Shown here piece after piece: positions 14,081 to 19,722 of a DNA stretch of 19,722 nt. Under the pieces are notes generated by a model, which saw only the letters and a program-made list of their open reading frames with translations, searched no databases and was not told where the DNA came from. Each line of letters starts with the position of its first letter. Position 1 is the stretch's first letter. A program made the translations under genes and the position numbers. Source of the stretch: CAYONQ01 sp964405375 (GTDB lineage: Bacteria; Planctomycetota; Phycisphaerae; Sedimentisphaerales; Anaerobacaceae); contig CAYONQ010000050.1 of NCBI GenBank assembly GCA_964405375.1, positions 1-19,722 on the forward strand. The letters are read 5' to 3'.

Positions 14081-14872
14081 ATGGCTATAACGCTTCGCAG
14101 CCGAAGAGAAATTGAGTTAATGCGTAAGGCAGGTGCTGTTCTAGCAGATGTTCTTTCAAAGTTAAAAGAGCTTGCGGGGCCGGGCGTAACCACCGGCCAA
14201 CTGGATGCCGTGGCCTCGCAGATGACCGCTGAGGCCGCAGCGGCGGCGCTATTTAAGGGTGTGCGCAACCCGTTGTCGCGAATCTTGTTTCCAGGTGCGA
14301 TTTGTGCCTCGGTTAACGAGCAGGTTGTTCACGGGATTCCTTCGGATAACGTTGTGCTTAAGGACGGTGATATCCTGAGCATCGATTTTGGCGTCAGACT
14401 CAACGGTTATTGCGCAGATGCCGCTGTAACGGTTGGTATAGGCGAGATTTCCAACGAGAACCGCCGGCTCATGAAGGTGACCGCAAATACTCTCAATATA
14501 GCGGTAACAGAGGCAGCGCCGGCTGTTAAGTGGAGTCAGATTGCTGCACGGATGCAGGATTATGCCGAATCGGCGGGCTTTTCAGTAGTAAGAGACTTTG
14601 TCGGACACGGCATCGGCAGAGAGATGCACGAAGAGCCGAGAGTGCCCAACTTTGTCAGCGATGAGCTGTTGACAAATGATATTGTGCTGGCTGAGGGTAT
14701 GGTTATAGCGGTGGAGCCGATGATTAACGCCGGCAGCGCCGCTGTGCGAACGCTGAAAAACGGCTGGACAGTGGTAACGAAAGACGGAAAGTGCTCGGCT
14801 CATTTCGAGCATACGATTGCGATAACGGAAAATGGCTGTGAGATACTGACGGCAATGGAGCGTAAACTGTGA
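14081..14872 (+). CDS. map: Methionine aminopeptidase, type I
   Basis: Removes the initiator methionine from new proteins. Seen: the pita-bread fold with all five metal ligands of the family, Asp102, Asp113, His176, Glu212 and Glu243, within SIDFGVRLNGYCADAA, GHGIGREMHEEP, VIAVEPM and HFEHTIAIT, plus the substrate His85 and His183. Length 263 residues, the usual size of the short type I form without an N-terminal zinc domain. GGAG (14073-14076) supports the ATG. Its job follows directly on translation and its neighbours make ribosomes. Confidence 0.96.
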   Translation: MAITLRSRREIELMRKAGAVLADVLSKLKELAGPGVTTGQLDAVASQMTAEAAAAALFKGVRNPLSRILFPGAICASVNEQVVHGIPSDNVVLKDGDILSIDFGVRLNGYCADAAVTVGIGEISNENRRLMKVTANTLNIAVTEAAPAVKWSQIAARMQDYAESAGFSVVRDFVGHGIGREMHEEPRVPNFVSDELLTNDIVLAEGMVIAVEPMINAGSAAVRTLKNGWTVVTKDGKCSAHFEHTIAITENGCEILTAMERKL

Positions 14873-14910
14873 AGGGCAAGTCTGCCTCGTTCGGGACACG
14901 AATCACAGAT

Positions 14911-14924
14911 TATGAAATACGAGA
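14911..14924 (+). repeat. Heptamer pair before infA
   Basis: TATGAAA (14911-14917) and TACGAGA (14918-14924) lie in tandem one base before the ATG at 14926. The order of the two variants is reversed compared with rplC and rplV. It helps to decide the infA start. Confidence 0.65.
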
Positions 14925-14925
14925 A

Positions 14926-15141
14926 ATGGTGAAGAAGGATGCAATAAGGTTGCAGGCCAAGGTAACCGAGGCCTTGCCGAATGCGATGTTTAAGGTGGAA
15001 CTGGAGAACGGCCACGAGATTTTAGCGCATGTTTCAGGCAAGATGCGGATGCATTTCATTCGAATCCTGCCCGGCGATACCGTTACGGTTGAGATGTCGC
15101 CGTACGACCTGAATAGAGGACGAATAGTCCTGCGAAATTGA
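14926..15141 (+). CDS. infA: Translation initiation factor IF-1
   Basis: IF-1 is an OB-fold protein that binds the 30S A site during initiation. Seen: TEALPNAMFKVELENGHEILAHVSGK, MRMHFIRILPGDTVTVEMSPYDL and NRGRIVLR, matching the family almost throughout. ATG 14926 gives 71 residues, like the usual 72, and directly follows a TACGARA repeat. A GTG at 14869 overlapping the map stop is in frame and would add 19 residues unlike IF-1, derived from the spacer, so it is rejected. Confidence 0.95.
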   Translation: MVKKDAIRLQAKVTEALPNAMFKVELENGHEILAHVSGKMRMHFIRILPGDTVTVEMSPYDLNRGRIVLRN

Positions 15142-15188
15142 CAGTGCACCTGGAACAGGGTGCGAGACGAAAATGGGTTGAGAAAAAA

Positions 15189-15302
15189 ATGAAGGTTAGA
15201 AGTTCTGTAAAACGTATATGTGAAAATTGTAAGATTATTCGTCGCAAGGGCGTTGTACGGGTGATTTGCACAAACCCGAGACACAAGCAGCGACAAGGTT
15301 GA
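15189..15302 (+). CDS. rpmJ: 50S ribosomal protein L36
   Basis: L36 (bL36) is the smallest 50S protein and ties together 23S rRNA domains late in assembly. The 37 residues start MKVRSSVKRICENCK and end RHKQRQG. The zinc site Cys11, Cys14, Cys27 and His32 is complete, so this is the zinc-binding form. The ATG at 15189 is preceded by a run of A and by TTGAGA. A small stem, GCACC (15146-15150) with GGTGC (15159-15163), lies in the spacer after infA. Confidence 0.95.
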   Translation: MKVRSSVKRICENCKIIRRKGVVRVICTNPRHKQRQG

Positions 15303-15344
15303 TTTTACCGTGGGTTATGAAGTAAGTTACGACGAGGAGCTAAT

Positions 15345-15728
15345 ATGCCGCGTATAGTTGGTGTTGATATTCCCAATGACAAGTCCATATGGATTTCGTT
15401 GACCTATATTCACGGTATAGGCAGATATACCTCAGAACAGATCTTGAAAGAGGCCAATATCGCCGGAGACACGAAGGCCGGTAAGCTTACCGAAGATGAG
15501 CTTAGCCGAATAACTCAGATTATCGACCGTAATTACATCGTAGGTGGCCAGCTTCGCAGACAGGTTTCTCAAAATATCGCCCGGTTGCGGGACATAAGCT
15601 GTTACAGGGGTATTCGCCACAGAAAGGGTTTGCCTGTTCGTGGCCAGTGCACTCAAAGCAACGCCCGCACCCGTAAAGGCCCGAGAAAGACGGTAGCAGG
15701 CAAGAAAGGCGTAAAGGAAAAGCGATAA
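15345..15728 (+). CDS. rpsM: 30S ribosomal protein S13
   Basis: S13 (uS13) lies in the 30S head, contacts S19, P-site tRNA and the 50S subunit. Seen: the opening MPRIVGVDIPNDKSIWISLTY with the GIG helix-two-turn-helix motif near residues 24-28, LRRQVSQNIARLRDISCYRGIRHRKGLPVRGQ, and the tRNA-reaching basic tail with TRKGPRKTV. Length 127 residues, a little over the usual 118-122. GAGGAGC (15335-15341) is an SD close to the ATG. This begins the alpha block. Confidence 0.97.
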   Translation: MPRIVGVDIPNDKSIWISLTYIHGIGRYTSEQILKEANIAGDTKAGKLTEDELSRITQIIDRNYIVGGQLRRQVSQNIARLRDISCYRGIRHRKGLPVRGQCTQSNARTRKGPRKTVAGKKGVKEKR

Positions 15729-15785
15729 GCTGTTAGTTAGTTTGCTCGGAAACAGCAGTTTTGTTATTAGAGGATTTTGCTGATA

Positions 15786-16166
15786 ATGGCGAAGAGTTCG
15801 AGACGAAAAGTTAGAAAAAATGTTGTCAGGGCCATTGTGCACATCAAGGCGACGTTCAATAACACATTAATTACCATTACGGACTTGGAGGGTGATACAA
15901 TCTGCTCGGGTTCGGCGGGTTGTGTCGGCTTCAAGGGCTCTCGCAAGAGCACGCCTTTCGCCGCCCAGCAGGCCGCGCAGCGCTGCGCCGGTACCGCTAT
16001 GCGTAATGGTGTGCGTGAAGTTGAGATTAGGGTTAAAGGCCCCGGCTCAGGCCGGGAATCGGCCATATCCGCCCTGCAGCAGGCGGGATTGCGCATCAGC
16101 TCGATAGAAGATGTCACGCCTCTTCCGCATAACGGCTGTCGCCCGCCGAAGCGAAGAAGAGTATAA
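15786..16166 (+). CDS. rpsK: 30S ribosomal protein S11
   Basis: S11 (uS11) sits on the 30S platform near the E-site codon. Seen: VRAIVHIKATFNNTLITITD, GFKGSRKSTPFAAQQAAQ, GPGSGRESAISALQQAGL and the highly conserved end DVTPLPHNGCRPPKRRRV. Length 126 residues. ATG 15786 is used, with AGAGGA (15769-15774) upstream; the in-frame TTG at 15777 is only two bases from it. GCTGTT (15729-15734) and AACAGC (15751-15756) could form a small stem in the spacer after rpsM. Confidence 0.96.
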   Translation: MAKSSRRKVRKNVVRAIVHIKATFNNTLITITDLEGDTICSGSAGCVGFKGSRKSTPFAAQQAAQRCAGTAMRNGVREVEIRVKGPGSGRESAISALQQAGLRISSIEDVTPLPHNGCRPPKRRRV

Positions 16167-16199
16167 AACGAAAACTTTTTTTGGAGATGAATAAGAAAG

Positions 16200-16832
16200 A
16201 TGGGACGTTATTTGGGTTCATCTTGTAAATATTGTCGTCGTGAAGGGGTGAAGCTGATGCTCAAGGGCATCAGATGTGAAACGGCTAAGTGTCCTGTCGA
16301 AAAGAAACAGCGTAATGTGGCACCTGGGATGCATGGCTGGCGCAGAGGCAGAGGCAGTGAATACGGCGTTCGGCTGCGCGAAAAGCAGAAGGTGAAAAGA
16401 TATTACGGACTTCTTGACCGCCAGTTTATGAGATACTTTCACCAGGCCGAGCGAATGAAGGGCAATACCGGTGAAAATCTTCTGCAATTGCTGGAAAGAC
16501 GTTTGGATAATGTGCTGTATAAGTTAAATTTTGCGGCATCACGCAAAATCGCAAGGCAGTTGATTGTGCACGGTCACATTCATGTAAACGGCCGCAAGGT
16601 TAGTAGCGGTAATTATAATATGAAAGTCGGCGACCGGGTAACAGTCAAGAATTCTGAAAAAAGTGTAAAAAAGATAAAGCAGCAGTTGGATAGTAATCCG
16701 AACTTTACCACACAATCCTGGTTGCAGTTGAACCGTGAGAAGTCTGAGGCCACCATTGTTGCGCTGCCCAGCAGGGACGATGTGCAGATTCCTGTGGAGG
16801 AACATCTGGTTGTGGAGTTCTGTTCGAGGTAA
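16200..16832 (+). CDS. rpsD: 30S ribosomal protein S4, zinc-binding type
   Basis: S4 (uS4) starts assembly of the 30S body and supports accuracy. Seen: an N-terminal zinc site Cys9, Cys12, Cys26 and Cys31, KQRNVAPGMHGWRRGRGSEYGVRLREKQ in part, YYGLLDRQFMRYFHQA, and the S4 RNA-binding domain with LLQLLERRLDNVLYKL and QLIVHGHIHVNGRKV. Length 210 residues. The usual place between rpsK and rpoA is kept. In E. coli S4 represses this block; I could not identify the corresponding leader here. Confidence 0.97.
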   Translation: MGRYLGSSCKYCRREGVKLMLKGIRCETAKCPVEKKQRNVAPGMHGWRRGRGSEYGVRLREKQKVKRYYGLLDRQFMRYFHQAERMKGNTGENLLQLLERRLDNVLYKLNFAASRKIARQLIVHGHIHVNGRKVSSGNYNMKVGDRVTVKNSEKSVKKIKQQLDSNPNFTTQSWLQLNREKSEATIVALPSRDDVQIPVEEHLVVEFCSR

Positions 16833-16902
16833 ATATAGAATGTAGTTTTAAGTTTTTAGTGTTGAGTTTTGGGTTGACTAAAAGCTCATACAGGAGATTT
16901 AT

Positions 16903-17907
16903 ATGCGAATTACATGGCGCGGTTTGGAGCTGCCTACTCGTGTTGAACGAGACACGACGGTATCGAACGATAGATATAGCAGGTTTTTTATCGAACCCTT
17001 CGAGCGTGGTTTCGGTACCACTATCGGCAATGGTTTAAGGCGCATACTGCTTTCTTCTCTGGAAAGTAGTGCCGTAACATCCATCAAAATAGCAGGCGTT
17101 GACCATGAATTTACCTCGATAAAGGGGGTGGCGGAGGATGTTATTGAGATATCCTTAAACGTCAAGAATCTTATCGTTCGGCTGCAGGGCGAAGGGCCGA
17201 AGACGATGAAAGTTTCGGCAAACAAAGCCGGAGTTATAACGGCAGCCGATATAGTTGCGGACCCGGCCGTAGAGGTGATAAACGGCGATATGGTGTTGGT
17301 TACTTTAACTGAAGATGTGAACTTTGAGATGGAGATGGTGGTTGAGAACGGCCGGGGTTATGTGCCAGCTTCCGAGAGAATCGCTGCTGCGGACAGATTC
17401 GACCAGGAAGTCGGAAGAATACTGCTCGATGCCGTGTATTCGCCGGTTACGAGGGTTCGCTACATCACTGAAGACACACGAGTGGGCAAGCGGACCAATT
17501 ATGACCGGCTCATTCTGGAGATTTGGACCAACGGAACAATCACGCCTGAGATGGCGTTGGTAGAGGCCGCCAAGATATTGCGTAAACATGTTAATTCGTT
17601 CATACAGTATTTTGAGATGGGAGAGGAAACCGTTATCGACCACATTACAGAAGAGGTGCCGGAAGAAGAAGCGGTTGACGAGGAATTGGCTGAAAAACTG
17701 AAAATCCCTGTTCAGGAACTGGAACTGTCGGTCAGGGCGAGCAACTGTCTTGAATCGGTGAAAATGGAAACGGTTGGCCAGTTGGTGAAAATGACGGAAG
17801 CTGATTTGCTGAAGATTCGCAGCTTTGGCAAGACTTCTCTTCGGGAAATAAGGAGAAAACTTGCCGACATAGGTTTGTCTTTGGGGATGACGGATGTGGG
17901 AACTTAG
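16903..17907 (+). CDS. rpoA: RNA polymerase subunit alpha
   Basis: Alpha dimerises to start assembly of RNA polymerase and its C-terminal domain contacts promoters and activators. Seen: the N-terminal domain with RFFIEPFERGFGTTIGNGLRR and LLSSLESSAVTSIKI, VEDVIEISLN-like and GYVPASER segments, an acidic linker (about residues 246-262), and an alphaCTD with ELELSVRASNCLES (the Arg equivalent to E. coli Arg265 is kept) and the helix-hairpin-helix stretch KIRSFGKTSLREIRRKL. Length 334 residues, as usual. AGGAG (16892-16896) lies six bases before ATG 16903. Confidence 0.97.
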   Translation: MRITWRGLELPTRVERDTTVSNDRYSRFFIEPFERGFGTTIGNGLRRILLSSLESSAVTSIKIAGVDHEFTSIKGVAEDVIEISLNVKNLIVRLQGEGPKTMKVSANKAGVITAADIVADPAVEVINGDMVLVTLTEDVNFEMEMVVENGRGYVPASERIAAADRFDQEVGRILLDAVYSPVTRVRYITEDTRVGKRTNYDRLILEIWTNGTITPEMALVEAAKILRKHVNSFIQYFEMGEETVIDHITEEVPEEEAVDEELAEKLKIPVQELELSVRASNCLESVKMETVGQLVKMTEADLLKIRSFGKTSLREIRRKLADIGLSLGMTDVGT

Positions 17908-17964
17908 TTTTGATGCTTTAATGGCAGTTTCGGCGGTAGCGCCGGATAAGAGGGATTTGAGAAT

Positions 17965-18531
17965 ATGCGTCATAGGGTAGCAGGGCGTCGGTTAGGTCGA
18001 GATAGTGAACACCGTTTGGCTATGCGCCGGAATATGGTTGCGTCGCTTTTTGAGCACGAGACGATTTCGACGACAATCGAAAAGGCCAAGGAGGTAAAAT
18101 CCTTTGCCGAGAAGTTAATTACGCTGGCCAGGAAAGGCACGTTGTCAGCCAGGCGCCGGGCTATTTCCCTGCTTGGCAATCGTGACATAATCAGTTACGA
18201 GGACGGCAAGCCGGTCAGGCAAGGCACTATAATCGGAAAATTGTTTAGCGAGCTTGGACCTCGGTATCTTGACAGGCCCGGCGGCTATACGAGAATCATT
18301 CCTCTGTCTTTGAGAAGGTTGGGGGATAACAGCCGATTGGTTTTGTTGCAGCTTGTTGGCAAGGAAGAGGGCTCGGAAAAGAAGGCCAAAACCGCTGCCA
18401 AAAAGCGCTCTCGCAAGAAGGCCAAAAAGCCCGTTGAAGCTGAGGCGACCGCCGAAGCCGAAGAGGTCGTCGAGGTCGAAGCAACTACTGAAGCAAAGGA
18501 AATCGCCGACACCGACAGCCAAACGCAATAA
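17965..18531 (+). CDS. rplQ: 50S ribosomal protein L17 with long C-terminal tail
   Basis: L17 (bL17) lies near the tunnel exit. Residues 1-132 are a normal L17: MRHRVAGRRLGRDSEHRLAM, NMVASLFEHETISTT, AKEVKSFAEKLITLARKG, and the closing GGYTRIIPLSLRRLGDNSR part. About 55 further residues form a tail that is first Lys/Ala/Arg-rich (about 135-153) and then Glu/Ala/Thr-rich to the end; total length 188 against 127 in E. coli. The tail is low in complexity and probably disordered. A small GC stem, CGGCG (17931-17935) with CGCCG (17940-17944), precedes the gene. It is the last ribosomal gene of the super-operon. Confidence 0.95.
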   Translation: MRHRVAGRRLGRDSEHRLAMRRNMVASLFEHETISTTIEKAKEVKSFAEKLITLARKGTLSARRRAISLLGNRDIISYEDGKPVRQGTIIGKLFSELGPRYLDRPGGYTRIIPLSLRRLGDNSRLVLLQLVGKEEGSEKKAKTAAKKRSRKKAKKPVEAEATAEAEEVVEVEATTEAKEIADTDSQTQ

Positions 18532-18577
18532 GCCAGCCGGCAATAAGCGGTCTATTCTTTCAGAGGATAATCCTGAA

Positions 18578-18994
18578 ATGAGTGGTGGAGATTGTATTTT
18601 TTGTAAAATGGTGGCCGGCGAGGTTCCGGTTACGAAGATTTATGAAGACGAGCTTGTTCTTGCCTTTTTGGATATCGGCCCGATAAGTGATGGCCATACA
18701 TTGGTGATTCCGAAACAGCACTTTGAAAAATTAGACGACTGTCCTGCTGAAGTTTTAGGTAACGTTGCCTCTCGTCTCGGCAAAATTGCCAGCGCCGTTA
18801 CTGTCGGGATGAATTCTGACGGCTATAATGTTTTGTGTAATAACGGCAGGGCAGCCGGCCAGCTTGTGGGACATTTGCATTTTCATATAATCCCTCGAAA
18901 TTCCGGCGATGGCGTCTTTAGCCGCTGGCCGGCCTATAAGTATCAGGAGGGAAAAATCGAGGCAATTGCTGCTAAGATACAGGCAAATTTATAA
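18578..18994 (+). CDS. HIT-family nucleotide-binding protein
   Basis: Members of this histidine-triad group hydrolyse or transfer nucleotides such as adenosine phosphoramidates; the substrate here is unknown. Seen: the catalytic triad His99, His101 and His103 in HLHFHIIPR, and a probable zinc site Cys6, Cys9, His48 and His99. CIFCKMVAGEVPVTKIYEDE is a typical N-terminus. Length 138 residues. ATG 18578 has AGAGGA (18562-18567) upstream; the frame is open further back, but that part lies inside rplQ. It follows rplQ by 46 bases and may be the last gene of the operon; a link to ribosome function is not implied by the sequence. Confidence 0.93.
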   Translation: MSGGDCIFCKMVAGEVPVTKIYEDELVLAFLDIGPISDGHTLVIPKQHFEKLDDCPAEVLGNVASRLGKIASAVTVGMNSDGYNVLCNNGRAAGQLVGHLHFHIIPRNSGDGVFSRWPAYKYQEGKIEAIAAKIQANL

Positions 18995-19001
18995 ATTCGC
19001 C

Positions 19002-19039
19002 TTGACATACTTGATGGAAAACGCTTTTTGTGTTATTTT
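19002..19039 (+). promoter_or_regulatory. Candidate promoter for the tRNA unit
   Basis: TTGATG (19011-19016) and TATTTT (19034-19039) are 17 bp apart and the -10 is preceded by TGT, as in extended -10 promoters; each box is a 4/6 match. A perfect TTGACA at 19002-19007 has no acceptable -10 at 16-18 bp. It lies just after the HIT gene and would start a leader of about 130 bases before the tRNA. Confidence 0.35.
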
Positions 19040-19066
19040 GGTTTAGACTGACCGTAAGGTGCAAAA

Positions 19067-19087
19067 TATGAGATACGAAATACGAGA
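19067..19087 (+). repeat. Three tandem heptamers upstream of the tRNA
   Basis: TATGAGA (19067-19073), TACGAAA (19074-19080) and TACGAGA (19081-19087) follow one another without gaps, then GGAG. No coding start follows, so the repeat is not confined to ribosome binding regions. Confidence 0.7.
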
Positions 19088-19105
19088 GGAGTTTACACTG
19101 CCTGT

Positions 19106-19143
19106 CCCGTACCAAACAAATTCTTATTGTCGTTTGGTGCGGG
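19106..19143 (+). other. 12-bp hairpin upstream of tRNA-fMet
   Basis: Arms 19106-19117 and 19132-19143 pair throughout, eleven Watson-Crick pairs and one G-U, around a 14-base loop. No T-run follows. It could be a tRNA leader structure, a processing site or a small RNA, but no family is recognised. Confidence 0.5.
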
Positions 19144-19154
19144 GAGCTTGCCGA

Positions 19155-19168
19155 AGTGAGATACGAAA
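19155..19168 (+). repeat. Heptamer pair next to the tRNA
   Basis: AGTGAGA (19155-19161) and TACGAAA (19162-19168) end four bases before the first base of the tRNA. They resemble the copy in the rpsQ-rplN spacer. Confidence 0.6.
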
Positions 19169-19172
19169 TGAT

Positions 19173-19246
19173 CGCGGGGTAGAGCAGTCTGGTAGCTCGT
19201 CGGGCCCATAACCCGGAGGTCGCAGGTTCGAATCCTGCCCCCGCTA
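19173..19246 (+). tRNA. Initiator tRNA-fMet (anticodon CAU)
   Basis: The 74 bases fold into a cloverleaf: acceptor arm CGCGGGG with CCCCGCT, D arm, anticodon arm with GGG/CCC next to a CCCATAA loop, and T arm GCAGG/CCTGC. Two marks of initiator tRNAs are present: no Watson-Crick pair at 1-72 (C with U) and three stacked G-C pairs in the anticodon stem. Discriminator A73 is present but CCA is not encoded, so it must be added by the CCA-adding enzyme. The loop has C at position 33, where U is almost universal in bacteria; this is a direct reading. Few tRNAs are placed after a ribosomal super-operon, but the gene fits functionally with IF-1 and Map. Confidence 0.97.
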
Positions 19247-19248
19247 TT

Positions 19249-19278
19249 AAGACCTGGAGATAAATCCAGGTCTTTTTT
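19249..19278 (+). terminator. Intrinsic terminator after tRNA-fMet
   Basis: AAGACCTGGA (19249-19258) and TCCAGGTCTT (19265-19274) form a perfect 10-bp stem with a 6-base loop, and the T-run continues to 19278. It starts three bases after the tRNA. Confidence 0.9.
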
Positions 19279-19462
19279 ATGCGTGCAGAAACGATGTTAG
19301 ACTTGAGTGAGAAAAACCCGTTTTTTTGACCATCGGATATATAATCCTATTTTTACTAAAAATTTTTTTTAATGTGCATTTTTGGTCAGAATTTGATGTT
19401 TTGTGCGTTCAAAACTGTCGTAATCTGCCATCTTTGGAGACATATTAGAGACACTGACATTT
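19279..19462. other. AT-rich intergenic region, nothing recognised
   Basis: Between the tRNA terminator and the end of the - strand gene there are T-tracts (around 19320 and 19361), but no gene, RNA or clear terminator is visible. Confidence 0.5.
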
Positions 19463-19720
19463 TTAGACCACCTCCGAAACAAGGTATCCGCCCAATTTGT
19501 CGAATTGTTTGCGATACTTGTTATGAAAAGGCAGTAATCTTTGATACATCCTTACCTTATCTGCATTTTTTATTTCTTTAACTTGGATGGTTTTAGGAAG
19601 TCTTTTCTTAATCTTGTGGAAAGCACCAATAAACAATATTCCTTTTTCATCGGGTCCAAGTGTTTCATCTATTCTTTTGGCAATGAAAGCATCTCTTTTG
19701 TTCAAGAGTATGGCTTTTAC
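19463..19720 (-). CDS. Unrecognised protein, C-terminal part; 5' end outside window
   Basis: The frame on the - strand is open from the right edge to the TAA at 19463-19465, giving 85 visible residues. A TTG at 19705 is in frame, but the frame continues upstream, and the text reads as one protein, so this is the C-terminal end of a larger gene. Seen: KRDAFIAKRIDETLGPDEKGILFIGAFH, partly hydrophobic (ILFIGAF), then a Lys-rich part with VKEIKNADKVRMYQRLLPFHNKYRK. No signal peptide or known motif is recognised. It is convergent with the tRNA unit and AT-richer than the ribosomal genes. Confidence 0.6.
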   Translation of the reverse strand, partial: VKAILLNKRDAFIAKRIDETLGPDEKGILFIGAFHKIKKRLPKTIQVKEIKNADKVRMYQRLLPFHNKYRKQFDKLGGYLVSEVV

Positions 19721-19722
19721 CA

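Noticed and set aside
14869..14925. GTG start for infA overlapping the map stop
   Set aside because: It would add 19 residues not found in IF-1; ATG 14926 gives the normal length.
16874..16902. Promoter in the rpsD-rpoA spacer starting with TTGACT
   Set aside because: The position 17 bp downstream is ATTTAT and overlaps the rpoA SD and start; no convincing -10 box.
18353..18577. N-terminal extension of the HIT protein inside rplQ
   Set aside because: The Arg/Pro-rich text is a frame shadow of the L17 tail; ATG 18578 has a suitable SD and matches the family start.
19372..19581. 69-residue frame on the + strand at the right end
   Set aside because: It overlaps the better - strand frame, lacks an SD and shows no recognisable protein features.
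1..19722. CRISPR array, insertion sequence or rRNA gene
   Set aside because: No direct repeats with regular spacers, no transposase or terminal inverted repeats and no rRNA sequence were seen.

Overview
The window is one long ribosomal-protein super-operon (about 2100 to 18530, all on the + strand) with an accessory, AT-richer fragment at each end. Gene order is rpsJ-rplC-rplD-rplW-rplB-rpsS-rplV-rpsC-rplP-rpmC-rpsQ (S10 block), rplN-rplX-rplE-rpsN-rpsH-rplF-rplR-rpsE-rplO-secY (spc block, without rpmD), adk-map-infA-rpmJ, then rpsM-rpsK-rpsD-rpoA-rplQ (alpha block), followed by a HIT-family gene and an initiator tRNA with an intrinsic terminator. I infer a member of the Planctomycetota, perhaps Phycisphaerae/Sedimentisphaerae-like, from the style of the proteins (zinc-type S14, S4, L36 and Adk; no L30; long tails on S3 and L17). 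No rRNA is present to confirm this, so the assignment is tentative.

Region by region. 1-1253: C-terminal part of an SF2 (Ski2-like) helicase that runs in from the left edge. 1254-2239: about 1 kb without a convincing gene; it holds ten T-tracts spaced about 10 bp apart, further A/T tracts, two sigma70-like promoters (1786-1814 and 2102-2130) and a long hairpin (1988-2035). 2240-18531: the super-operon, with short spacers or overlapping stop/start codons. 18578-18994: HIT protein. 18995-19278: promoter-like sequence, a 12-bp hairpin, tRNA-fMet and a terminator. 19463 to the right edge: C-terminal part of an unrecognised protein on the - strand.

The genes make the ribosomal proteins, the SecY channel, RNA polymerase alpha, initiation factor 1, methionine aminopeptidase and adenylate kinase, so synthesis of ribosomes, initiation of translation, N-terminal maturation and membrane insertion are expressed together.

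Two things stand out. First, a heptamer, TACGARA, recurs alone or in tandem in many spacers, always in the sense orientation and usually ending 0-4 bases before the start codon (rplC, rplB, rplV, rpsC, rplX, rpsH, infA), and also around the tRNA. Second, L22 carries about 75 extra N-terminal residues that read like an XRE/Cro-type helix-turn-helix domain.
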